From positions 1 through 6,369 of the forward strand of contig JAIRVC010000190.1 in NCBI GenBank assembly GCA_031254095.1: DNA of 6,369 bases, in the 5' to 3' direction. This document shows, in pieces, positions 1-5,268 of the stretch. Origin of the DNA: Acidobacteriota bacterium. Its GTDB lineage: Bacteria; Acidobacteriota; UBA6911. Position 1 is the first letter of the stretch, and every line of letters starts with the position of its first letter. Made by a program: the position numbers and the translations under genes. Below the pieces are notes generated by a model. It worked only from the letters and a program-made list of their open reading frames with translations. It made no database searches and was not told the origin of the DNA.

Positions 1-258
1 GTCAAGGCCGGCCCAGAGCAGAAAAACCGCAACGCCTGCGACAACAGCCTCCCATGAAAAATTCCAGCGCATTTCCTTTACATGCGCCCAGACAAGCCAT
101 ATCAGCAGCGCGCCGATAATGGTTTTCAGCGTGTAGATCCAGTACGCGCCTGTTTCGCCGAACTGTCCCTGCGCCAGTGTCAGCGCGGCAAAAGCGACAA
201 AAGGAACAATCCGGACAAGGTACGTGAAATTCGGCATCGACTGAAATTTAGCGATCAT
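1..258 (-). CDS. CAAX prenyl protease-related (CPBP-like) membrane protein, 5' part only
   Basis: The reading frame is open from an ATG at 258 to the window edge (86 codons), so only the N-terminus is visible. It has three hydrophobic segments, about residues 13-29, 43-59 and 70-85. The text has the feel of the CAAX prenyl protease-related family found with exosortase/PEP-CTERM systems: an RIVPF stretch in helix 1, then YWIYTLKT opening helix 2, then GVAVFLLWAGLD in helix 3. The catalytic glutamate and histidine motifs of CPBP proteases lie later and cannot be seen. The start is fixed by a 4-bp overlap (ATGA, 255-258) with the stop of the L7Ae-like gene, implying translational coupling. If the family call is right, it is an inner-membrane protein thought to act in sorting or processing of exosortase substrates. 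It could instead be another polytopic membrane protein, because the assignment is from recalled family texture. Confidence 0.68.
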   Translation of the reverse strand, partial: MIAKFQSMPNFTYLVRIVPFVAFAALTLAQGQFGETGAYWIYTLKTIIGALLIWLVWAHVKEMRWNFSWEAVVAGVAVFLLWAGLD

Positions 259-635
259 GGAAAATGCGCTCCGGGTTGAGTAATTGAGCCATGCGGCTTG
301 CCGCCGCCCGGCGCGTTTATCCTATAATTTTTCAACGATGAATACAAAGATTGCGCCAGACCGGATTTCATGAATCCCAGCGCTTTTACGCCTGTAGCGC
401 CGATGAACGACTCCAATTCTTCCGTGCTGTACCGTTGCGTCACGGGGTAATGACGAAAATCCCTTAGAATTTCTTTCCGGCTGTTTTCCGAAATATCTTC
501 CGTGATCAAAACGAATTGCAGCTTGTTGCGGAAACGCGACAGATTTTCGCGGCCTATTATCAAAATGCGGGCGCGTCGCGCAAACCCTAATAAAAGTTCC
601 GGCTGCCCTGATATGTTTCGGCGTTTTTCGGACAT
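255..635 (-). CDS. L7Ae/L30e/S12e/Gadd45-family RNA-binding protein (YlxQ-like)
   Basis: A 126-residue protein whose core, about residues 13-105, matches the small alpha/beta L7Ae fold. It has the opening GFARRARILIIGRENL (bacterial YlxQ proteins read roughly GLA-RAG-L--GEE), the central FVLITEDISENSRKEI (strand followed by the N-S/T-K helix), and the late TEELESFIGATGVKALGF followed by GLAQSL. Family members bind kink-turn-like RNA and are often ribosome-associated; the exact role of the bacterial ones is poorly known. The last 20 or so residues are glycine/proline-rich and look non-conserved. Bacterial YlxQ usually sits between ylxR, nusA and infB, but here it leads a membrane-protein gene through an ATGA overlap. 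There is no Shine-Dalgarno sequence; a -10-like box ends 6 bp before the ATG, so the mRNA is probably leaderless. Family call fairly secure, function unknown. Confidence 0.75.
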   Translation of the reverse strand: MSEKRRNISGQPELLLGFARRARILIIGRENLSRFRNKLQFVLITEDISENSRKEILRDFRHYPVTQRYSTEELESFIGATGVKALGFMKSGLAQSLYSSLKNYRINAPGGGKPHGSITQPGAHFP

Positions 636-641
636 GTAACG

Positions 642-670
642 ATAATATTACATATTTGTGAGACTTTCGA
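642..670 (-). promoter_or_regulatory. Putative leaderless promoter of the L7Ae-like gene
   Basis: On the minus strand, TCGAAA (665-670; 4 of 6 to TTGACA) is followed after 17 bp by TATTAT (642-647; 5 of 6 to TATAAT). Six bases separate the -10 box from the ATG at 635-633, so transcription would begin at or next to the A of the start codon. No ribosome binding site is present, which fits a leaderless transcript. The -35 box overlaps the outer edge of repeat copy A. Confidence 0.5.
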
Positions 671-753
671 GGTAATTACAAAACTTTCCGGCTTTGCAGG
701 GAACGCGGGCAAAATGCCCGTATTTTCAGGAACTCGCCGGCGAGATGCCCGCG
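669..753 (+). repeat. Dispersed repeat, copy A (one terminus plus palindromes)
   Basis: Bases 672-710 match the reverse complement of 4988-5026 at 34 of 39 positions, and the first 13-16 bases (GAGGTAATTACAAAAC) also match the left end of the large palindrome at 6124. Inside is a degenerate CCGGC-TTT-GCAGG hairpin, which is a perfect hairpin in copy B. Next come CGGGC/GCCCG (706-710 with 716-720), a 12-bp perfect palindrome CTCGCCGGCGAG (733-744), and CGCGGGCA/TGCCCGCG (704-711 with 746-753) enclosing all of it. No matching right terminus was found, so this copy is a solo or decayed end. Confidence 0.75.
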
Positions 754-845
754 CTCACATGTCTATAACCGCATACGGCCGGTGGCGGCCCCCTGCGACG
801 CTAACCACTTATCCATAACTTCTTCCGTGAAATTATCCCAAAGAT

Positions 846-866
846 AATTCGCGGCGAATTTTTTCT
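846..866 (+). terminator. Small hairpin with T-run, weak terminator candidate
   Basis: On the plus strand AATTCG (846-851) and CGAATT (855-860) form a 6-bp stem with a 3-base loop, followed by TTTTCT. The stem is A+T-rich and short, and no plus-strand gene precedes it, so a role as a terminator is doubtful. It overlaps another small inverted repeat, ATTATC/GATAAT (832-837 with 843-848). Confidence 0.2.
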
Positions 867-900
867 AGCCACTGACTACTAGCCACTAGCCACTGGCCGC
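866..900 (+). repeat. Heptamer tandem repeat (TAGCCAC)
   Basis: Five consecutive 7-bp units read TAGCCAC, TGACTAC, TAGCCAC, TAGCCAC and TGGCCGC. Three are identical; the first variant and the last are degenerate. The last unit merges into the stem-loop at 895-912. Short heptamer arrays of this sort occur in intergenic DNA of many bacteria. Their function, if any, is unknown; slipped-strand copying readily changes the unit number. Confidence 0.75.
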
Positions 901-912
901 CGCAAGGCGGCC
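895..912 (-). terminator. Stem-loop just downstream of hisG
   Basis: GGCCGCC and GGCGGCC form a perfect 7-bp, all G-C stem closed by a 4-base loop, beginning 5 bases after the hisG stop codon. On the hisG transcript no U-tract follows, so it is not a canonical intrinsic terminator. It may protect the 3' end of the mRNA or work with another factor. The hairpin itself is certain; the role is inferred. Confidence 0.4.
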
Positions 913-917
913 AAATG

Positions 918-1802
918 TCAGGCGATAAGTTTGTTGAGCGTGTATTCGATAATTCCTTCCGCGCCCGCGCGTTTTAATTCCGGAATAATTCGCTTAACGA
1001 TTTTTTCTTCCACCACGACCTCAAGCGCCATCCAGCCGGTCAGGGTCAGCGGACTGACGGTGGGGCGTTTAAGTGAAGGCAGTATTTCCATGATTTTAGA
1101 AAGGTCTTTTTCCTGAAGATTCATTTTCAGGCCAACCATGCCTTCGGCGGCAAGCGCGCCCTTGAGCAAAATCGCGATGTTTTCCATTTTCTCGCGCTTC
1201 CATGGATCGCTCCACGCTTTTTTGTTCGCAATAAAGCGGGTTGTTGAGGCAAGCAGGTCTTCAACTATGCGGAGACGGTTGGCGCGCAATGAGCGGCCGG
1301 TTTCGGTCAGCTCGACAATCGCGTCCACTAAAATGCCCGCCTTTGCTTCAGTCGCGCCCCAGGAATATTCGACGCGCGCCTTGACTTTGTTCTTCGCGAG
1401 ATGCCTTTTGACGAAGCTGACAAGCTCGGTAGCGACGGTTTTTCCTTCAAGGTATTTTACGGAATTGATTTTTGACGCTTCCGGCACGGCAAGAACCCAG
1501 CGCACGGGCTTGAATCCCGATTTGCCGTAAACCAGTTCGCAGATTTCTTTTACCCGCGCTCCCGTTTCCAGAATCCAGTCCTGCCCGGTTATTCCCGCGT
1601 CAAAAAGACCGGCTTCGACATATTTGCCCATTTCCTGCGAACGTATGAACATGATTTCAATTTCTTCATCGTCGCAATATGGAAAATACGACCGGTCGCT
1701 GGATGAAATACGTATGCCGGCCTTGCGGAAAAGATCAAGGGTTGCTTCCTGTAAGCTTCCTTTAGGCAGCCCCAGCTTTAAAACTTTTTCAGGGTTGGAC
1801 AT
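918..1802 (-). CDS. hisG: ATP phosphoribosyltransferase, long form (HisG)
   Basis: Catalyses the first step of histidine synthesis in the cytoplasm: ATP plus PRPP to phosphoribosyl-ATP and pyrophosphate. The 294-residue length is that of the long, self-regulated form, which needs no HisZ partner. Landmarks are LGLPKGSL (10-17), [10 protein letters not shown] (68-77), the PRPP-binding region ending [20 protein letters not shown] (149-168) and [10 protein letters not shown] (171-180). A C-terminal regulatory domain from about 215 on binds histidine in the family; it includes EGMVGLKMN (220-228), PTVSPL (247-252) and the terminal [14 protein letters not shown]. The ATG start is supported by AAGGAG four bases upstream, embedded in the stop codon region of the GGDEF gene only 8 bp away. 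No other his gene is in the window. Having hisG downstream of two cyclic-di-GMP genes is unusual and probably reflects chance operon assembly. Confidence 0.96.
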   Translation of the reverse strand: MSNPEKVLKLGLPKGSLQEATLDLFRKAGIRISSSDRSYFPYCDDEEIEIMFIRSQEMGKYVEAGLFDAGITGQDWILETGARVKEICELVYGKSGFKPVRWVLAVPEASKINSVKYLEGKTVATELVSFVKRHLAKNKVKARVEYSWGATEAKAGILVDAIVELTETGRSLRANRLRIVEDLLASTTRFIANKKAWSDPWKREKMENIAILLKGALAAEGMVGLKMNLQEKDLSKIMEILPSLKRPTVSPLTLTGWMALEVVVEEKIVKRIIPELKRAGAEGIIEYTLNKLIA

Positions 1803-1806
1803 GATT

Positions 1807-1812
1807 CTCCTT
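1807..1812 (-). promoter_or_regulatory. hisG ribosome binding site
   Basis: AAGGAG on the minus strand lies 4 bases before the hisG ATG and overlaps the TAA stop of the GGDEF gene (1813-1811). It is the strongest Shine-Dalgarno sequence in the window. The overlap suggests ribosomes ending on the GGDEF gene can restart on hisG. Confidence 0.85.
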
Positions 1813-3130
1813 AGTTCATGTGCATTTCATCTTCGTAAACGCGGTAAGCGTTCTTGCCGGATTCCTTGGCGTGATACATGGCGATGTCCGCGTATTTGAT
1901 CAGGACATGAAAATCGTCCGAATGCAGCGGATAGAGCGCAACTCCGATGCTCATGCCCACATGGTATTTTTCGATATAACGGTCCAGCATCTGTGAAGAG
2001 AAATTGTCCAGCAGTTTCTGGGCGGCAATGGCCGCGTCTGTTTCCGTCGCGACGCCGGGAATAATTTGTACAAACTCGTCGCCGCCGATACGCGCGGAGA
2101 CGTTTAAAACGCCGGCCGCGGGACGAAAAGACCTGGAGTTTTCAAATGTGCTTTCGAGGTACGCGGCGATATGGCGCAAAAGCGCGTCTCCGGCGTCGTG
2201 TCCGGCGTTATCGTTAACGGCTTTAAAATTGTCCAGATCGATAAGAAGAAGCGCGTAAGGTTCTGCATTGCCGTTTTTTCTGGAAATTTTTTTCAGGCAG
2301 TCCATCAGATAACGCCGGTTTGGAAGGCCCGTAACGGCGTCGAAATTCGCCATCTGGAACAGCTCGTCCTGCACGGTCTGAAGCCTGCGCAATAATACCG
2401 AAGTCAGAAGCAGCACCAGCAACATTATAAAGCCGACAGACGTAAGCAGATATTTAAAATTGTCGCTCGCCGATTCGTTGCTTCGCGCCCACAAAGTGTT
2501 GTCCAGATCCGTGCAAACGATGCCTATTACCTTGCCGTTTTTACGAATTGGAACCGCGCTGGTGTGATAGCGTCCCCATTCGTCGCTCATGTTCATGTCA
2601 AAAGACTGTTTACCCAGAAAAGCCTGCTCATGAACCGTTTCCAGTTTGTATGGCCCCGCGACCTCCAGAACGGTGTCATCTTCAGGGTCGGTATCGAACA
2701 CGAAATAATACTGTCCGTCATTGAGCTGCTTCAGCGCGTAAATATATTTTACTTTGGTTGCGCTCTGGATATTCCGCAACTGGTCGAGGATCCGGCTGTA
2801 AGCTTCCATGTCGTTTTCAATGTCCGACATGATGTTGTACGACTCGAACGCGTCAACGTCTATGATTTTAAGGGCGGTCAATGAAGTGGAAATCAATTGC
2901 GATTCGATACTGGAATCCAGCAGCAGACGAAGATCATTGGAGTTTTTCCTCGTCATGGATACCACAATAAAGAGTATGGCGATGAAAAATCCTAAAACAA
3001 GCAGAAGACCCAGGCTTTGCAGCTTGTTTTTTTCGAGTGCTTGATATAGGCCTTGTCGCGTTCTGTTAAGACTGATGGCATACCCGAACCTGCAATGATT
3101 TTTTTTTAGATTCCCAGTTGTGTTGTCCAC
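1811..3130 (-). CDS. Membrane-bound diguanylate cyclase (GGDEF) with extracytoplasmic sensor
   Basis: Makes cyclic di-GMP from two GTP. Topology from the 439-residue sequence: basic cytoplasmic N-terminus, transmembrane helix about 37-59, extracytoplasmic sensor about 60-223, second helix about 226-248, cytoplasmic GGDEF domain about 262-435. The sensor holds features seen in Cache/PAS-like folds, such as VKYIYAL, a Y-x-F-D-T-D-P segment and [20 protein letters not shown]. In the cyclase domain [11 protein letters not shown] (263-273), metal-binding D298 in [13 protein letters not shown] and an intact GGDEF (349-353) predict activity. The inhibitory RxxD site is missing: the equivalent residues read GVLN. 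The only plausible start is a GTG at 3130, preceded by GGAAG at a 7-base spacing, which makes the gene overlap the EAL-HDOD gene by 25 bp in another frame. A run of nine A falls in codons 8-11. hisG follows after 8 bp. The signal sensed is unknown. Confidence 0.92.
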   Translation of the reverse strand: MDNTTGNLKKNHCRFGYAISLNRTRQGLYQALEKNKLQSLGLLLVLGFFIAILFIVVSMTRKNSNDLRLLLDSSIESQLISTSLTALKIIDVDAFESYNIMSDIENDMEAYSRILDQLRNIQSATKVKYIYALKQLNDGQYYFVFDTDPEDDTVLEVAGPYKLETVHEQAFLGKQSFDMNMSDEWGRYHTSAVPIRKNGKVIGIVCTDLDNTLWARSNESASDNFKYLLTSVGFIMLLVLLLTSVLLRRLQTVQDELFQMANFDAVTGLPNRRYLMDCLKKISRKNGNAEPYALLLIDLDNFKAVNDNAGHDAGDALLRHIAAYLESTFENSRSFRPAAGVLNVSARIGGDEFVQIIPGVATETDAAIAAQKLLDNFSSQMLDRYIEKYHVGMSIGVALYPLHSDDFHVLIKYADIAMYHAKESGKNAYRVYEDEMHMN

Positions 3131-4344
3131 TGGACGGCTTCCATATAGGCCTTGGCAAGCCTGTTTTCAGGAAGCGACAGCGCCTCTGCCTGCGCGGCGG
3201 CGGCATCGAAATCGCCATGTTCGTAAAGTTCAATCAGGCGCAGCAGTTCGTAATCGCCGCCCGATCGCGAAATAAGCGGGTCGGATACTGATTCATCCAC
3301 GCGAATTTGCGTAAAAACTTCAGTCATCGGCATTTCCATAATCGTGTCCATCAGAGAAAACATGCCCAGAAGATAAAGAGTTTCCGTGTGACTTGACTTT
3401 CCGATAAACGGCGCGACAAGTTCAAAGAATCGCGCCCGAATGAGCGACATGCGCGTAAGTTCCGGCGTTTTATCCCGGTTTAAATCGACAAGGCATATCA
3501 GCGTCATCCATTTGCGGACTTCGGCGGTTCCGAGCACGACAAGCGCCTGCTGGATATTTGATATAACGGCACGAAAGCCAAAATGAGCGGAATTTACGAA
3601 CTGAAGCAGGCGATAGGAAAGAGCCACGTCGTGCTTAACCACGTCCGCGACATCGTCAAAGTGAAAATCTTTTTTCAGCAAAAGCCGCAGGAGGCTCATA
3701 CGATTGATTGCCATGGGGTTCATGCTGTGCCCGGCTACAATGACGGGTTTGCTGAAGTAGTAGCCCTGGAAATACTCAAAGCCCATTTCAAGGGCGGTGT
3801 TGAAGATATCCTTGTTTTCAATTTTTTCCGCAAGAAGTCTTATGGGCTGCATTTGCTTCCCCGACATTTGCCGGTCATTGAGGGTCCGCACGAGCATGGC
3901 GATATCTGAAAGCGGCGTCAGCAGAAAATCCACCTTTATTATGTCCGCGTAATCGAAAAAGGCTTCGGTTGCTTCCGTGAACACAAAATCGTCCATTGCG
4001 ACCTGAAAACCGTTTTTCTTCATATTCAGACAAGCGTCAAGCACATCCGGCGTCGGGGCAATGTCTTCCAGAATTTCAACCGTCAACAATTCCGGCGGGA
4101 GCAGTTCGTAGATTCCGGCAACCAGCAGAGGTTTCGTAAAATTGACAAAGGCCTTACGGCCTCCCGTCAGCTTGTCTAATCCAATATCCACGAAACTATT
4201 GATCAGCGTGCGCTTGGACGCCTGATCCGGGTCGGCCGACGCGTCGTAAAAATTCCGCACGGCGTCAGAACGGTACAATAGTTCATAGCCATAAACATCG
4301 TTTCTGGTATCAAAGATGGGCTGTCGCGCAACAAAGGTATCCAT
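3106..4344 (-). CDS. EAL-HDOD signalling protein (YuxH type)
   Basis: A 412-residue cytoplasmic protein without membrane segments. The N-terminal EAL domain (about 1-200) opens with the family hallmark ARQPIFD followed by YGYELLYR, where ELL replaces EAL. Cyclic-di-GMP phosphodiesterase landmarks remain: N68 in FVNFT, E90 in TVEILED, the DD pair of MDDF (118-119), K137 in IKVDF, E173 in AEKIE and Q193 in FQGYYFSKP. The catalytic loop normally DDFGTGYSSL reads DDFVFTEATE, so hydrolysis may be weak or lost and the domain may only bind the nucleotide. The C-terminal HDOD domain (about 207-385) has the helical INRMSLLRLL and VVLGTAEVRKWM regions but no metal-binding HD pair, as expected of that family. 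The ATG has AGGA six bases upstream and a good promoter. It overlaps the GGDEF gene, suggesting the pair acts together as regulator or effector of cyclic di-GMP. Confidence 0.93.
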   Translation of the reverse strand: MDTFVARQPIFDTRNDVYGYELLYRSDAVRNFYDASADPDQASKRTLINSFVDIGLDKLTGGRKAFVNFTKPLLVAGIYELLPPELLTVEILEDIAPTPDVLDACLNMKKNGFQVAMDDFVFTEATEAFFDYADIIKVDFLLTPLSDIAMLVRTLNDRQMSGKQMQPIRLLAEKIENKDIFNTALEMGFEYFQGYYFSKPVIVAGHSMNPMAINRMSLLRLLLKKDFHFDDVADVVKHDVALSYRLLQFVNSAHFGFRAVISNIQQALVVLGTAEVRKWMTLICLVDLNRDKTPELTRMSLIRARFFELVAPFIGKSSHTETLYLLGMFSLMDTIMEMPMTEVFTQIRVDESVSDPLISRSGGDYELLRLIELYEHGDFDAAAAQAEALSLPENRLAKAYMEAVQWTTQLGI

Positions 4345-4349
4345 ATTTT

Positions 4350-4353
4350 TCCT
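4350..4353 (-). promoter_or_regulatory. EAL-HDOD ribosome binding site
   Basis: AGGA on the minus strand sits 5 bases before the ATG at 4344-4342, within CAGGAAAAATATG. It supports that start and shows that this gene, unlike the L7Ae-like gene and prmA, has a normal short leader (about 24 bases if the promoter call is right). Confidence 0.65.
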
Positions 4354-4374
4354 GAGTCATTTCGTAACTATTTT

Positions 4375-4402
4375 ATCTTACCTGCTTCAATTGTCTTGTC
4401 AA
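4375..4402 (-). promoter_or_regulatory. Sigma70-type promoter of the EAL-HDOD/GGDEF/hisG run
   Basis: On the minus strand a perfect TTGACA (4397-4402) is followed after 16 bp by TAAGAT (4375-4380; matches the key first, second and last positions of TATAAT). Transcription would start near 4368, leaving a leader of about 24 bases. No operator-like palindrome is evident around it. The NYN gene ends only 36 bp upstream of the -35 box without a clear terminator, so some transcription may also read in from there. Confidence 0.62.
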
Positions 4403-4438
4403 CGTTCTCTATAAGTTAAGGGGTACGCGCCATATATT

Positions 4439-4954
4439 TCAATCGGTTTCGTCTATTCCGAAATAACGCAGCCATTCACCGACATCGACGTTCGCGGACG
4501 CGTCCACGGGCGTCCGGCGCGTTTTATCAGCCCTGTTAGCCCGGCGGCGGCTTTCCGCCGCGGGACGGGCGGCGCGCGGCGGCGCGGTGGAACGCGCCCG
4601 CATCTTCAGCGTGAACTGATTCCAGTCAAGAACGTTCGTACCAGCCTTCATGCAGCGCGACGCCAGTTCGCGGTCGTTCGTAACAACAATAACCTCTCCG
4701 GGCCGGCCGATTTCCCGAAGGCGGCGGCAGATGGCGGCATCCGCCGATTCGGGCGCGCTGTAACGAACCATAATACCCGGCGGCGGCGTCATATCGGCGG
4801 GATCGTCTCCGTCAAACCAGACAAGAAAACGGCCGCCGCCCGCGCCCAGCCATCCGCTTAAAGCCGACAGAAATTCCACGCGCGTTCGCCTGTCCGCGCG
4901 GGCGGCGTCCGTAGACATTCCTATAAGGTTATTGCCGTCAAACCAATAAGGCAT
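4439..4954 (-). CDS. YacP-like NYN-domain (PIN-related) protein, putative RNase
   Basis: A 171-residue protein. Its first 118 residues fit the NYN/YacP fold: YWFDGNNLIG (3-12) with Asp6, FLVWFDGDDPAD (43-54), ESADAAI with Asp72, and VIVVTNDRELASRC (88-101) with Asp94. These acidic positions correspond to the metal-binding pocket that YacP/Rae1-type endoribonucleases use. Residues about 120-148 are a basic, alanine- and proline-rich linker, and the end carries VDVGEWLRYFGIDETD, which may be a small docking or folding motif. The protein probably cleaves or binds RNA, possibly on the ribosome, but substrate and activity are not shown by the sequence. There is no Shine-Dalgarno sequence before the ATG; another ATG 5 bp upstream is out of frame. 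The start codon lies 7 bp from inverted-repeat copy B. The gene is more G+C-rich than its neighbours. Confidence 0.82.
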   Translation of the reverse strand: MPYWFDGNNLIGMSTDAARADRRTRVEFLSALSGWLGAGGGRFLVWFDGDDPADMTPPPGIMVRYSAPESADAAICRRLREIGRPGEVIVVTNDRELASRCMKAGTNVLDWNQFTLKMRARSTAPPRAARPAAESRRRANRADKTRRTPVDASANVDVGEWLRYFGIDETD

Positions 4955-4961
4955 TGCATTG

Positions 4962-5028
4962 AAGTAATTGCAAAAGAGTATGTAAACGTCCGCGTTCCCG
5001 GCAGAGCCGGAAGGTTTTGCAATTACTT
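4962..5028. repeat. Dispersed repeat, copy B: 67-bp inverted-repeat element
   Basis: A perfect 14-bp inverted repeat, AAGTAATTGCAAAA (4962-4975) and its complement (5015-5028), flanks a 39-bp interior containing a perfect CCGGC-TCT-GCCGG hairpin (on the minus strand). The right arm and interior (4988-5026) match copy A at 34 of 39 positions. The ends match the termini of the palindrome at 6123-6357. It codes for nothing. It lies between the predicted start of transcription and the start codon of the NYN gene, so as RNA it would fold into a long stem-loop just before that codon. It resembles a REP/MITE-type non-autonomous repeat; no clear target-site duplication was found. Confidence 0.8.
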
Positions 5029-5032
5029 TATA

Positions 5033-5061
5033 AATATAAATTTGCGAATTTCGATTGTCGA
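5033..5061 (-). promoter_or_regulatory. Putative promoter of the NYN gene
   Basis: On the minus strand TCGACA (5056-5061; 5 of 6 to TTGACA) and TATATT (5033-5038; 5 of 6 to TATAAT) are separated by 17 bp. The start point would fall near 5026, at the edge of copy B, so the leader would consist almost entirely of that element. The region is A+T-rich and chance matches are easy, so treat it as probable only. Confidence 0.5.
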
Positions 5062-5127
5062 TTGAAATATTGTCATGGTTGGAACATTTGCCTTGAAAAG
5101 CAAAACCTCAAAGGGCGCAATATTTTT

Positions 5128-5193
5128 CTTTGCGATCTTTGCGCAAAATCTTTGCGCCTTTTGCGGTTAAAGATTTTGCGGTTAAGGATTTTT
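5128..5193 (+). repeat. CTTTGCG / TTTTGCGGTTAA tandem repeat
   Basis: CTTTGCG occurs at 5128, 5137 and 5150 with variable spacers. It is followed by two 15-bp units (5159-5173 and 5174-5188, TTTTGCGGTTAARGA) that differ at one base, then a T-run. Read on the other strand it is a family of GCAAAG-type repeats common between genes in many environmental bacteria. Frames through it, on both strands, give basic, repetitive peptides and are not credible genes. Confidence 0.75.
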
Positions 5194-5231
5194 AGTAAAT
5201 GCGCCAGCCCTGAAATTATGGGCGCGCTCCC

Positions 5232-5261
5232 TTGAAATATCGTGCAAACTGCGGCTATATT
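5232..5261 (+). promoter_or_regulatory. Putative leaderless promoter of prmA
   Basis: TTGAAA (5232-5237; 5 of 6) and TATATT (5256-5261; 5 of 6) are 18 bp apart. Seven bases separate the -10 box from the ATG at 5269, putting the transcription start at or next to the first base of that codon. No ribosome binding site precedes it. The arrangement argues against the in-frame GTG at 5242, which lies inside the promoter. Confidence 0.55.
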
Positions 5262-5268
5262 CTCCGCC

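Larger units (their letters stand above)
636..917. other. Intergenic region without a gene
   Basis: These 282 bases between hisG and the L7Ae-like gene hold no convincing reading frame. In order they contain the L7Ae promoter, repeat copy A with its G+C-rich palindromes (669-753), a run with little structure (about 760-830), small A+T-rich inverted repeats (832-848 and 846-860), heptamer repeats (866-900) and a strong stem-loop (895-912). Since hisG ends here and the L7Ae gene starts here on the same strand, transcription should both end and restart within it. Confidence 0.7.

Noticed and set aside
82..279. 65-codon plus-strand frame
   Set aside because: It is antisense to the membrane-protein gene on the minus strand, whose hydrophobic segments and ATGA coupling are convincing; the peptide has no recognisable family.
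809..817. DnaA-box-like TTATCCATA
   Set aside because: One mismatch to TTATCCACA and no second box nearby; a single near-match is expected by chance and there is no origin context.
866..900. CRISPR array
   Set aside because: The repeat is a contiguous heptamer with no spacers, and there are no cas genes.
5128..5193. Intrinsic terminator for a plus-strand transcript ending in the T-run at 5189-5193
   Set aside because: The preceding sequence is a direct repeat and does not form a strong hairpin, and no plus-strand gene lies upstream.
5242..5268. GTG 5242 as the start of prmA
   Set aside because: It lies inside the -35/-10 interval of the apparent promoter, has no ribosome binding site, and adds residues before the usual family start.
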